The notes beneath the pieces are model-generated. The model saw only the letters and a program-made list of their open reading frames with translations. It ran no database searches and was not told the origin of the DNA. From assembly GCA_010279815.1 (NCBI GenBank), contig QEOQ01000707.1:543318-607317 (forward strand): DNA of 64,000 nucleotides, read 5' to 3'. This document shows positions 48,201-58,974 of the stretch, piece by piece. This DNA comes from Brachionus plicatilis (taxonomy: Eukaryota; Rotifera; Eurotatoria; Ploima; Brachionidae). The translations under genes were made by a program, and so were the position numbers. The stretch's first letter is position 1, and each line of letters opens with the position of its first letter.

Positions 48201-48491
48201 TTTGTAAATCAACCTATTTTTAAGACAGACTCGAAGACTGACACTCAAGAATATAATGTTTATAGCTCAATTAATAAATTAAAGAAATCATGCTTTATAA
48301 TAGGCAATTCATTTGAACATCAAACAAAACAGGGTAGTGCTAAACAAGTTATTGAAGTTTCCACCGCAGGAACTGAGTCTACCCAATCTACCGGAGCTTC
48401 TTCTTCTACATTGGTTAATTCTTTACCAAATGATATAAAAAATACCGAGCAAACAAATACAACTAAAGATAATAAACAAACTTATGTATAA
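42276..48491 (+). CDS. GABA-B/GPR156-like class C GPCR without Venus flytrap (6 exons)
   Basis: Exons 42276-42424, 44452-44587, 44638-45294, 47303-47434, 47484-47742, 47797-48491 join in phase to 675 aa. Seen: TM1 followed by FNIKNRNFR, then LIKMSSPNINNII (the GABA-B IKMSSP motif), LAKAWRIYKIF after TM3, VIKDIRLVIY into TM4, an extended glycosylatable second outer loop (NLT, NLS), TM5-7 ending LLFIPK, then a predicted coiled coil LSLEDELCELLHENSQL as in GABA-B tails, and a long polar tail. The start codon lies about 18 residues before TM1 and the sequence just upstream has stops, so the ligand-binding flytrap is missing, as in GPR156. Either the receptor is truncated in evolution or distant 5' exons were missed. 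It is a plasma-membrane protein, probably dimeric. Introns 1 and 3 carry transposon DNA. Confidence 0.85.
42922..43745. mobile_element. Long-TIR MULE-type element in receptor intron 1
   Basis: Degenerate inverted ends of about 130-200 bp: the left reads ggctttattag...acaccaaatt...ataccccaaattt and the right is the inverse (gggtatttta, ttggggtatcg, agagcc). Motifs CACCAAATT/ACCCCAAAT recur. The interior carries a short minus-strand gene fragment (43235-43465). Long imperfect TIRs around such a gene are typical of Mutator-like elements. Confidence 0.6.
43235..43465 (-). pseudogene. FLYWCH/MULE protein, N-terminal fragment
   Basis: 76 codons: Ser/acidic start, a basic nuclear-signal-like KTKRSKAKA, then FVEDCESLEEFKKLIKN and VSWNFHGTNKLADCDKHTF. 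The last part resembles the zinc-finger start found ahead of MULE transposases in rotifers and insects, but the frame stops inside it, so the finger and the DDE domain are lost. It is the complementary piece (N-terminus) to the C-terminal fragment at 3595-4206. Confidence 0.5.
43810..44250. mobile_element. About 440-bp foldback in receptor intron 1
   Basis: Arms 43810-43900 and 44163-44250 are reverse complements (tagataatgt-atgaaaattcagt shared). The less AT-rich interior (43960-44060) has no open frame. Confidence 0.75.
46191..46790 (-). pseudogene. LINE RT fragments in receptor intron 3
   Basis: Minus-strand 46600-46760 reads DFRQGGSKINLISIDASKAFEK, matching the RT palm motif (IDxSKAFD). 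A 66-bp piece (46192-46257) duplicates 46591-46656 almost exactly (ctccgaagataatttatcca in both). A hairpin gttaatca...tgattaac sits between them at about 46536-46580. All degenerate. Confidence 0.6.
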
Positions 48492-49379
48492 ATTATTTTA
48501 GCTCGACCGATCTTATCTGTTTCATTATTTTATCAATAAATACTTTATAAAAGGTGAATAAACTTTTCAAGTCATAACTGATACAAAAAATGATAATAAG
48601 TGAAAAATATTTCAGTTAACTATCCTCTGATGGTAAAAAAATCAATCTTGTATGAAATTAACAAGTCACAAGTTAAGTGCAAGTCAGGACTTAGACTTGT
48701 TTCAAAGATTACAAAATTACAAGTCAAGATTTTGCCTTATTTTAAAAATAGAATTAATAAATAAAAAAAATTTTAAGTCATAAATTTTTTTATTGGGGAA
48801 AAATTAAAATTATTAATCTTAATTTATTTTTCAATGTAAAAATTGAAACATGATTTTTTGAACAATGCATATTATCGCTACATTCTTATAAAGTGAATTT
48901 ATGAATAAAAAAAAAGAAAAATTTTTATGCTTAATAGAAATATTAGAAATAAATTAAACACAAGCATCTTCAAGATATTAAAAAAATGTATTACATGTAA
49001 TTTTTAAAATTTTTGAAACAAGTTTAAGTCCTGCTGACTTGTCATGTTTTTTAAAAAAAATTTTCAACCCAAAGTCACAATTTAACTTGTTTTTGACTTT
49101 AATATGATAAAACAATAACATTTTATTTTTTAGTAACAAATTTATTGTAAACAAGTTTGATGTTAATTGAACTTTTAAACTTATAATGAAATAAATTGAT
49201 TTAAATATAAAATATTGATTAGTATAGAAATTAATTTAATACTCAATAGTTTATTTTAGACCTTTGCTTTTTTATCAATAATTTAACTTCTCCTGTATTT
49301 TTTTATAATTATTAAAATTTAATAAGTACGAACATATTAAATTTTTTTTAAATACAAAAATTATCAAAAATCATATAAA
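48492..49379. repeat. Intergenic with AAGTC-type dispersed motif
   Basis: No gene. Contains aagtcacaagt/gtcaggacttagacttg motifs at 48655-48735 and 49010-49090, members of a dispersed family also seen at about 8630, 11200-11420, 33290-33410, 36150-36300, 50420-50460 and 52245-52290. Confidence 0.55.
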
Positions 49380-50300
49380 CATATGTAACAGTAAATATCT
49401 ATGTAACAGTAAATATCTATAACACGTAAATTTGTAAATTTACTGGTCTACCAGTAAAAATGTAAAACAAATAGGAAAAAAATTATGTTTTTTTTTTTTC
49501 CTAGTAATTTTGTTAATTTACTTTTCAGTCAGTAATTATGCAAAACAATTTTTATAGTTTAAGTAATTTACCGAAACTAATGTTTCAAAAATCCCGATTA
49601 AAAAAAAAAAACTCTGACGATACATCGGTGACTGAATATCAATATATTAACTGAATAAGCTTTAATTCTACAAATCGAATCTGCACTAGATAAAAAACAA
49701 AGAAAACTCCTGAAGAATATTGAATCAATACGAAATTTTAGTTGCTGGCGAAAAAAAAAATTAAAAAAAAATTATGTGTTAATTAGTTGTTATAAAACCT
49801 TTTCTCTCATAAAAAAACGCTGGCTACTTAGATGCGAGAAAATAAATAACTTAAACCTAGACAAAGCTTTAAGTAAGAGGCAAGCAGTAACTTAATTATC
49901 TATTGGTGGTGGTCAGGGTATGGAAAAATGCAACTGTTATGGTCAATGTATGACAAATCGATGAGGTTGCAAAAAATCCCAGTTGTTGTGTAACTCAAGA
50001 TATCATAGAGGCAATTCAAGTTGCAAAAACAAATAAACTTTTTTTAATAACCCTTTTTCAGTAATTTACTAAAAATATTCCAGTAAATTACTAAAACTTA
50101 AAGAGAAAAATATTTTTTTCTTTATTTTGAAAATATACGTTTCGTTTCAGTAATTTACTAAACTGGTTTCAGTAAGTTACTTAAATAAATAAAAAATCAG
50201 TAAATATCTAAAATTTATTTATTTTTTTATGTTTTACATTTTTACTGAAAGACCAGTAAATTTACAAATTTACGTGTTTAAGAAATTTACGGTAACATAT
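49380..50300. mobile_element. About 920-bp element with about 95-bp inverted ends
   Basis: The left end (acagtaaatatct...cacgtaaatttgtaaattta...ctggt...aaaaatgtaaaac) is repeated inverted at about 50205-50300. The interior has many cagtaatttactaaa units and the Cys-rich fragment at 49904. Likely a non-autonomous DNA transposon. Confidence 0.7.
49904..50032 (+). pseudogene. Cys-rich transposase/integrase tail fragment
   Basis: Reads GGGQGMEKCNCYGQCMTNR, one stop, then GCKKSQLLCNSRYHRGNSSC. The CxC...CxTNRCxCKK...LCNSRCH pattern is a tail I associate with KRBA2/Ginger-like integrase proteins of invertebrate genomes; the family name is tentative. One in-frame TGA replaces a conserved Cys codon. 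Confidence 0.45.
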
Positions 50301-50929
50301 ATGCATTAAAAAAAGATATTCAATCAGAATTTAGTGATTTAAGATATGTTTAATCAATAAAAAATTAAAATTTTCAACAATTTCTTTTTCTTTTTTAAGA
50401 TAATTATTATCAAAGTTGTATAAAAGTCACAAGTCTCAAGTCAAGTCCAAGTCCGGACTTTTTATTTTAAATTTTCTTTATACATTTATGCTAAAATTGC
50501 AAGAAAATACTGATATATGGCAAACTATTGGATTAGACAATCCAAGAGTATAAAAATTTTCTGATATGAAGCCTGATCTATCACTTGTACTTTTTTTTGG
50601 ATCTTTTGAATAACTCTAATTTATATATTTCTTATATTTTTCAACCGTCAAAAATTTTTGAAAACCATTTATAGCTAAATTCACTAAATTCTGATTGAAT
50701 TTCTTTTTAAATACAGCTCTATATATATATGATTTTTGATAATTTTTGTATTTAATATAAAAATTTAATATGTTCGTACTTAAAATTTTCAAATACCGAT
50801 CTAGGAAAACTAATAAATGTGAAATTTATTATAAAGGATTCACATTCAAAATTATTCCAATAAATGAATAAAAAATTTAATTAAAGAATATATTCAAAAG
50901 AAAATGGAGATGTAATTTGTCATTTAACT
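50301..50929. other. Intergenic AT-rich sequence
   Basis: One copy of the aagtccaagtccggactt motif (about 50420-50460); nothing else recognised. Confidence 0.4.
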
Positions 50930-52815
50930 GGTTTTTGCAGCAAAGAACCAGGTCGACAAGAATGTCATTTATTGCCTAAGAAAAAAGTAATATTTTGAAA
51001 ATACTTTGGAAATATTCAAAACTTTTTTAAGTATTCGATAAATAAACTAGTTTTTAATTTGAAAAAAAAATTAGAAAAAAGAAATATCGAAATTCCATTG
51101 ATATTAAAGAAGGGAATATGTGATTGACAAATTTTTAAAGAACTATGTGAATTCTTGAACAAGTAAATTGAATAATGATAATTTTATTTTAAAAACAATT
51201 CATTTTATTGAGCTTTTAAAAATCATGAACCTGCCATTGATATAGACCAAGACGGTCATAGCACAATTCCTGTAAAATAATTTCTAATAAATTTACTAAA
51301 AAAATTAAAGAAAAAATAAAAATATATAACATTTAAAGACACAGACGAGGCGCTGGTTGGAAAGGTAAAGACTGTAATGATTTCAGCAAGAATGTTCGTC
51401 CTGGAGTGAAGCCTTTGGGAGGTGATAAAGCTTCAGATTCAAATTTCAATGGAATTTATGTAAAATTCAAAAATTAATGATACTTTATTTTAAAAAAATC
51501 ATAAAAGGGTCGTGCACCGAGCTCTAATTTAATATATGAAGAAACTGTTTGCCAAGGATCAAATCAACTAGGGGTTGCAGTACTTGGAGATTTTTTAAAT
51601 GCTCATTTTAACATTCCAGAACAATGGCTTGATAAAATATAATCATTTATAAATTTTGACTTAATTTTTTTGCAGATGCCAACTAGATAAATGTTGCTGT
51701 TTTGAGCATCTTGCTTTTATAATTGAAAATAAACTTGATTGGCCTCATTTATCAGCCATGACTGGGAATATATTTTTTTTTGTAAATTTTTTTATATCAT
51801 ATAAAAAAATTATTTTTAAAAGTTATGATATTAATATAAAATAAATATTGAATTTAAAAAATTTAATTATTTTATTTTTCCTTGAGGTTTTATAAACAGT
51901 ACTTGGCCAGTTGATTTAAGTAACACAAATTCCATTTATCTGAAGCTTTTAGCAAAGAATCGATGCAATTTTAGGTAGCTTAAAATTTTTATTTTTGGAT
52001 TTTTAAAAAATTTAAGTATTAAGAGATTACCAAAATGTAGCAGTAAATGGTGATTTAGGCCTTATACTCTTGTAATAAAATTAATACCTTTTCAAAGGAG
52101 CACGTACTGGACGTATGAGAGACATTTTCAAAAGTTTAGCTCGGAATTAAGATGGAGACCAGCCATTATTACTTACACCATTATTATTTGGCAACGATGT
52201 TTGCAATGGGTAAAAATAAAACTAAGTTAAATCAGAGTTGTTTTTAAGCCACAAGTCTTAAGTCAAGTCAAGTCAATGACTTAATAAATCCATATTTGAT
52301 GCTGTTAATCTTGACCCATGTGGTCTGCTAATGTAACCAAATTATGAAAAAATTCTTTCAACTGGTCCAAATGAAGCAGATATTACTTGGATACTACTCT
52401 TCATATATTGATAAAAATTGTGACTTAAAAATAAGTCTGAGTTAAATTATTTAATCTGTTTTTTGTCATCCAGATACTCTTGACCACATGACAAAACCGA
52501 AAGAATCCGGGATAATCTCCTTTATGTGCTGGACTATCTTGACAATGTTATTCCTCAAGGAAGTCATGTAATTCTAATTGGTCTCGCAAATGGCAGTGTA
52601 TTGTACGATGTTCTCGGTGAGAGAGTTTACCCGCTAGGTAGAGTAAGAAACGATATAAAAAACAAAGATGTGTATACTTACCTATCGTGTCTTCAAGCTT
52701 GCCCATGGTAATTTTTTAAGATTAGAAAAAGTTTTTAAATTTTAAAAATTATTTAAGTAATGGATGGATGCCCACAAAGCTTTTGTTTCACAAAACCTGC
52801 TTCTGTGGTATTATA
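50930..52815 (+). pseudogene. AOAH: Acyloxyacyl hydrolase, decayed
   Basis: Exon-like pieces in order match AOAH, the lipase that removes secondary acyl chains from bacterial LPS: KEPGRQECHLLPK and GICD...KELCEF (saposin-like part), DIDQDGHSTIP (calcium site), AGWKGKDCNDFSKNVRPG, NQLGVAVLGDFLNAHFNIP (the GDS nucleophile position is GDF), KLDWPHLSAMTG, TWPVDLSNTNSIYLKLLAKN, RDYQNVAVNG, LLFGNDVCNG, then the 52526-52711 frame with PQGSHVILIGLANGSVLYD and a final GWM piece. Inactivating signs: TGA within the saposin part, TAA after ARN, the lost catalytic Ser, and no GxHPN histidine block after 52.8 kb. Intron-like gaps with GT/AG remain, so this is a decayed host gene rather than a retrocopy. 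Confidence 0.85.
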
Positions 52816-53640
52816 TTATTATTTATTTAGTAAAATTATAATTAAATTTAATTCAGAATATTTATAAATTTAAACCGAAACAACTCCAGGTTTTTTAGCC
52901 TCTTTCTAACCCAAAAACTAGAAGACCGGAGAAGTTGTTTAGACTTCTTTTGACCATTAAAAATGAAATATTAGTAGACTCAACAAATTTTTCCAAAATT
53001 ATTTTTCCCTAATTTATTTTCAAAAATGTTATTTAAATTTTGTAAAGAATTAATTTTATTATTATTAAAAACCATTTAAAAAATACTATTAAGTCCCAAG
53101 AAGTTTTTTTGACTCGTCAAACATTTTTTTTTGCAAATAATTGTGACTAAATTTAATGCTTTGAAAATAAAAGCTGTACAAAGCTCTTTAAACATGTTTC
53201 AAATTTTAAATTAAATCAAAAATTTTTTTTTATGTATAAGCTAATACCAAAAAAAAAAACTCTTAAGTTTATTCATTATTTTTAAAATATAATTTAAATT
53301 AATTTTCCCTTTTTTTATTTATTTAGATAATGGATGAAAAAAACAATATTCAAAATTAACTTTGTTCCTTTACTAAGGGATAAAATTTATTCCAAAATGG
53401 AAGCCCGGGAGGAAAAGTGAAAGCGAACTAAGGCCGATGGCGCAGGAATTGGCTGAATCCAAAATTGACTGGGAGTCGATGGTGCGGGATTCAAGATTTC
53501 TGCACCGTCGAAAATTAAATTAAAATGTTAATTGCATTAAAATTTAACTACTTAAAGTATGCTTATTATAGACTCACACGTGAAAGGATCTCAACTGTCT
53601 GTTCATTTATTAAATCAAAATCAACTTTAGTAGATCGATT
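52816..53640. other. Intergenic with a GC-richer open patch
   Basis: At about 53376-53525 a plus frame (IPKWKPGRKSESELRPMAQE then LAESKIDWESMVRDSRFL) is open and much less AT-rich than its surroundings; family unknown. At about 53570-53635 lies a short copy of the Helitron sequence found at 54425-54500 (gtgaaaggatctcaactgtc). Confidence 0.4.
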
Positions 53641-53648
53641 TTTGGCTA

Positions 53649-53671
53649 GGGTTTAGGGTTTAGGGTAATCA
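53649..53671 (+). repeat. Short telomere-like (TTTAGGG)n run
   Basis: About three adjacent GGGTTTA units (gggtttagggtttaggg). Too short to be a functional telomere; could be an interstitial remnant or chance. Confidence 0.4.
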
Positions 53672-53969
53672 CCATCGACAAGAATCGGCTGAGTCAAATC
53701 TCCTTCATTAAATGAGCTCATAGCTTTAGTTTCGTAAATTAGCTTTAGTAATTTTAGTTTAGATAAAGAATAATTTATTTTTAATTTAACTACTTAATGT
53801 GACCAATATCGATGCATTTTTCAGATTGCTTCGCATAATTGTCATTGTCCAAGCTTTGTATAAAATTCACTTTATAGTCATTGAACCATGAGATGTATTC
53901 ATTCCGATCACTTAATTTTAAGTAAACAGTCTTTTTCCACACCAACATAGACACCAAAAAGTTGAAAGA

Positions 53970-55480
53970 AGCGTTTATTTGGCTTAAAGAAAACAATTAT
54001 TTATTTCAAGATTCAATTGCTAACTTTGAACGGTAGGATGGATTTGTGATAAATACTACAAGTTCTTATGATGGTTTTCCTTCAACGAGTTCAAACGTAA
54101 TTAAATACAATTATACAGGAATTTTATTATAACCTAACAGTCCGAGTGATATTGAATAAATAATAAATATGGATCCAAAAAAAACTAGACAACAAGTAGG
54201 AAAGGTAAAAGAGAACATCGGGCACACAATTCAAAGAGATTCAAAAAACAATTACAATAAAATTAATGTAAAATCGATTGACGACTCAATCGAATCAAAA
54301 ATACTTCCACATTTATTTCCTGATGGAAAAGGTTATTTTATAAGAAATAAAACCGTTTCGCTTGCCCAATATTTTCGTCTATTACATGTCGACTCTCGCT
54401 GGCGGGATGATCGTTATTACATTTTATTTGCTCATGATAGACTCGTGAAAGGATCTTAATTGTCAATTCAACTTTTAAATCAAGATCAGCTTTAGCAGAT
54501 AAAAATAATGTTAAAAGTCTACTAAAAAATGAATATTTTGAATATGGTAACTGCATTTCTAGATGTATTATAGAATCAAAAGCGTATTGGAAATTAAAAA
54601 ATTATAATTTTGTGTGCATGGTAAGTAAGGTATTTTCAATTTAGTAAAAAAAGGTATTTTCCATTTAATACTTTTTAATTAGATTTTCTTACAAATATCA
54701 TTTTATAATTCCAGTATTTTTTAAGTTTTCCCAGCACTTTTTTTAACATTGACTGCTAATTGCTCATGGTGCGAACTAAAATAAATACTTTCTGGAAAAA
54801 AAAACCTGCTGCAATTTCCGATCCTGTTGAAGTTTGTGAATTTTTTTATCGAACACTAAATTTTGTTATTAAAGAAAATAAGTCTGATAATGGAATTAAT
54901 TATAGATTGTTTTTTAATCCTATTCAAAATTAATTATTATTATTTAAGGTTTTCTTGGTTAAGTGGAAAATTATTGGACTAGAATTGATTGTCAAAATAG
55001 AGGGTCTTTACATCCGCATATAATACTATGGATTAAAAATGTCAAAAAAGATCTGGTTTGTGCTGAAATTCCAAATGGTAATGACGATGTATCGTTTTAT
55101 ATATGAAATTTAGTCAAAAATATCAAATACATCGATGTGTAGACATACGTTGCCGGGAGATGAATTTAAATTCTTGAAAAAACGCAAAGAATTAATCGAA
55201 ATGGACCCTGAAGACAAAGATATTTAAAAGAGTCAGCTAACGACTATTATCTTAAACGACCAAAAGATGCCATAACTGATTCACTAACAATTTTTGAATT
55301 TCATCAAAAATTTCAGGTTATGTAAGAAATTCGAAAAATACCAATTTCGAGATCTGAGAAACTTTTTTTTGATGAAGATAGAAACAAAGTTGTTAAGCGT
55401 AAAAACGACATTATAACAAGTACCAATTTTTTTGACGAAATAGATAGAGATATTTACTACAATCAAAAATTAATTTAAAA
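53970..55480 (+). pseudogene. Plus-strand Helitron, N-terminal and Rep portion (degenerate)
   Basis: Pieces in order: AFIWLKENNYLFQDSIANFE (about 53970), the 96-codon frame at 54169-54459 with LPHLFPDGKGYF, SLAQYFRLLHVDSRWRDDRYY, then NTFWKKKPAAISDPVEVCEFF (about 54785), ENYWTRIDCQNRGSLHPHIILW (about 54965; the HUH box appears as HPH) and KRPKDAITDSLTIFEFHQKF, then KVVKRKNDIITSTNFF (about 55250-55450). This is the Helitron Rep followed by the linker that leads into the Pif1-type helicase. Frameshifts and stops make it dead. Its helicase is not adjacent; matching helicase sequence resumes on the same strand near 61835. Confidence 0.7.
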
Positions 55481-55759
55481 TACTTGAAGCAGAACTTTTA
55501 ATATGCGAGTAACGAGACGTTAGATATATATTTTTTTTAAAAATTGTGAATAAAGGTAACAAACATGCTTACATAAATTTGAATAATTTTTTGTAATGTA
55601 TTTTATTTTCATAAATATATAAAATATTTAAAAATTCATATTAATCTACATTATTTATTTTTTTTTTAATATATTTTGTTATATATTTTTCGATTTATCG
55701 ATATAAAGCTACAAAAATTAGACTTTGATTGTTAAACTAAGTAAGACTTTTAATTTTTT

Positions 55760-57290
55760 ATTGGGTATTTGGAATTAGTTCCTTAAATCGAACTAATGTA
55801 TCATTCTGTAAAGCTTCTAATCGTTTTTCTTCTTCTAATCTTGGGATCAAACTTGCACTATTTTTAATTCTTGTTAATCGGTCAAAAGGGTGTATGATTA
55901 AGAAATCATTTATATTTTTAAGTCTCGATAAAGCAACAAACGTAAGACCAAGTGACTTTTCTCATTTACCAAGATCAATAACTGCTGATTGTAGAGTTTG
56001 GCCTTGCGATTTATGTATAGTCATCGCGTAGCCAATTCTAAATGGTAACTGTTTACGAGTTCCATTAGCGTATTTAGAATAAGCAGAAATTGGGTTAATT
56101 GGGATATAGTTTTTTTTGCATGGTTCATCGAAAAATTGTGGGCCTATATAATGAACAAACTCAACTATAACAGCCAATGGTAAATCTCCAATTCTGTAAT
56201 CTTCTTTTACAATTATTTCTTTAATTACACCATTTGCACTATTCAAAAGGCCTCTGTTAGTCCAAATATTAGACGTGAGAGTGACGTTACACCCAATCGC
56301 AAGATAAAGCAAATTAACCAAACCATTTAATTGATCAGAATCAATTTTTTTAACTGATTCAGGAACATTAATTGCTTTACTACAAAAAATAGGCATGTTT
56401 AATTCGGTCAATTTTTTCTTATTATATTGATCAAATTTTTCATTTTCAAGAAATAATCTTGTAGCGCTATTAAAGCGTTCGATGTTAAACGGATTAACTG
56501 AATTTTCTAATAGGAGTTCCCAATCTTCGATAGTGTTTTCACCGTTTCTTGTTCTAGGGAGTAAATCAATAAACTTTTCTTGTCTTGTATCTTATTTGAA
56601 TTCTTTTGTCTTTCAACTTTTTCGAGTTTAACGACGATATTAAAGTTAAGGTAGGCTTTATATCCAGCAAGTGTAAGAGGTCCTTTTCCATTCTTAGAGT
56701 ATAATGGTGATCCGCAAACTGGTAGAAGCTGTCCAGGATCTCCTACCAAAATAATTGAAATTCCACCGAATAATAAGTTTGATCCTTTTATGACTTTGAG
56801 TCGTTTATCAATACAAGCAAAAATTTTTTGTGATAACATTGAATATTCGTCTATAATAATGAATTTTGTATCTTTAAATTCTTGTTGAATTCGATTTAGT
56901 TTATCTGGTGCCATTTCTCGTTGGTCATTTAAAATCTTAAAATCATTTAAAATCATTAATAGTTGCTTATTTTCGTTTAGATATTTCTCGATAATATTGA
57001 ATGCAAATCTTTGCATTTTGTTCAAACTTTCTTTAATACAATAGGGCATTTGTAATCATCTGAATAATTGGAGATTTTTTTTTTTGTCTTCTATCCAATT
57101 GGACATTAATTTTAGCTGAATTTCGGTATAAGTGGTTCTACTTTGTTTCCAGTCATAGTTTAAACAGTTAAAGGGGATTCTTCGAAGATTTCTTTGAGAG
57201 GTACAAGTTCAGAAAGTTCAGTAAACTCTGTAGCTATCATTTCGGGTTCATGAGCTGGGTCATATTCTTCTCTGATATTTTTAAGTTCTC
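55760..57290 (-). pseudogene. Minus-strand Helitron: Pif1-type helicase domain
   Basis: Minus reading: FEESPLTV (57175), MPYCIKESLNKMQRFAFNII (57049), then directly FIIIDEYSMLSQK (Walker B), LVGDPGQLLPV, and in the next piece GCNVTLTSNIWTNRGLLNSANG, FRIGYAMTIHKSQGQTL and, after one in-frame TGA at 55961-55963, KSLGLTFVALSRLKNINDF to a final TAA near 55760. SF1/Pif1 order is kept, but the Walker A block that belongs between IIEKYLNENKQLLMI and the DEYSM box is missing, so ATPase function is lost. Frameshifts separate the blocks. Confidence 0.85.
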
Positions 57291-58624
57291 TTAGATAGTT
57301 ATTAAAAAGTTTAAACTATGAATAACATTTTGAGGTGCTGTTTTTATGAAGTTTTCGAATCGTTGAATTGCAGTTTCAAAATTACATAATGTATTAATGT
57401 CAGATGAATCCCAAGCGCTATATTTTATCAATTGATAATAACAAAATTTTCTGTGATTTTCTATGTCGTCAGGATTAAAACGTAATTTTGGTTTTGTAAT
57501 TATTACAACTTTATCCGGGTTTGGTCTAGTTGCAATTTCATTTTTTGTTATTTGAAAATTTTGACAGAAATCCACAAAATTGTGAATATTATGAAAATTT
57601 TTGTTTATTTGTTTTCTATTGGAATAAAAATCTAATAAGGACTTTTTGAATTCAATTTGGTCGTCATTATTTGTTTTATTGAAATCGATTAATTTATTAT
57701 TCAAATCTAGTGATTGGTTAACGTATTGAAAACTGCTTTGGTAAAGGGGTCCACTCATTAATAGTCTACAGACTTCACATTGACCAATATCACGTTGTCC
57801 GCATGATGTTTTTAGCATAATTGAGCGTAGTTTAGATTCTGGGTTATCTCCTTCTTTTGAATAATTTAATATTGTCTTGTATGTTTCTATAAATGTTTGA
57901 CTTGATTTCTCAGGTTTAGCAGCATATTTTACCATATATCTGATTGCGGCACTTTTATCGATAATGATTTGCATGTCTGAATTCCCTCTCCAATGATGAC
58001 AGCACAAAATATTATGTACGTTCATATTTGGATCATTTCTTTTCATTTTAATCTCGGCAATTATTGAAGAGTTAGTTTCAGTGAACCAGATCTCAGTTTT
58101 GGATTGAATTGACATTGGAAATTCAAATCTACATTTTCCGTTTGTTTTGGATTGACATAACCATCAATCCTACAAGTATGCCTACCTAAATAAACTTTTT
58201 TGGTAAGTTCAGTTAGACCTGGGTCATTTTTAAATCGAGCAGCACCGTGGGCATGTATAGATGACCGTGATTGCCATTCATAGCGGTGCCATCTCCATTC
58301 ACATTGTAAGATAGAATCGAATACTATTTTTAAAAATTCATTTAATCTAATTCCAAAGTACCAATCAACAATATGGGGATTATTTAAAACATTTTTATAT
58401 CTGACTTTAGGATCATTAGAAAATCCGCCTGGAAAAAGTCTATGCAAATCTTCCCAGTGGTTGTCAGCATACGAAAATGTGAAGAAAATTGTGGCTGTTT
58501 TTTTTTGTTCAAATGTACTTTCAAGTTCTGATCGTCTTTGAAACCAATATGCATTAGATCCAGTTATATTAGCTGAATATGGAGTCATTCGTTTTAAAAT
58601 TTGGTCAGCTAAAGAGAGTTATAA
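57291..58624 (-). pseudogene. Minus-strand Helitron: HUH Rep domain
   Basis: Two overlapping frames, 58588-58061 and 58115-57291, offset by a frameshift near 58100. The first has NAYWFQRRSELES, ATIFFTFSYADNHWEDLHRL, and the HUH metal site in SSIHAHGAARF. The second has CCHHWRGNSDMQIIID followed by AAIRYMVKYAAKPEKS, carrying the two-tyrosine Rep nucleophile pattern (Y-x3-Y-x2-K). These residues nick DNA and hold the 5' phosphotyrosine in rolling-circle transposition. Apart from the frameshift the catalytic residues are intact. The 5' side is interrupted by the MITE at 58648. Confidence 0.85.
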
Positions 58625-58647
58625 TTTAAAATTTTTTAATGATTATA

Positions 58648-58968
58648 CAGTAGTGATTTGACACGAGGATTTGACCTAAACTTTAAAAATACTAAAAGTC
58701 AAAAATTAGGAATTTACGTAAAATTTTTTCGTAAAATTTCGTAAAAAATAGTTATTTTTTGGTAATGAAAAAATTGGTAAATTTTGATTAAAATTGAAAT
58801 TTATTACAATTTTTACATTTTTGAAAATATTACCCAAAAATAATTATTTTTTACGAAATCTAGACTTTTTTCCAGCATAATTTTGCAAGAAAAAAATTTT
58901 GGCAATTTTCGGTATTTTACGTGAATTATCTTAAAATTTGGTCAAATCCTCGTGTCAAATCACCACTG
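58648..58968. mobile_element. 321-bp TA-flanked MITE inside the Helitron
   Basis: 29-bp terminal inverted repeats, cagtrgtgatttgacacgag and so on to gacc, differ at one base between the ends. TA dinucleotides flank both (58646-58647 and 58969-58970), the expected TA target duplication of Tc1/mariner-type transposition. The interior is an imperfect palindrome of cgtaaaatt motifs like those of the 5812-6617 foldback. The frame that seems to end the upstream Helitron frame (GDLTRGFDQILR) is TIR sequence, not Helitron protein. Confidence 0.9.
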
Positions 58969-58974
58969 TAGTCA

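Noticed and set aside
53649..53671. Telomere or chromosome end
   Set aside because: Only about three TTTAGGG units with unique sequence on both sides.
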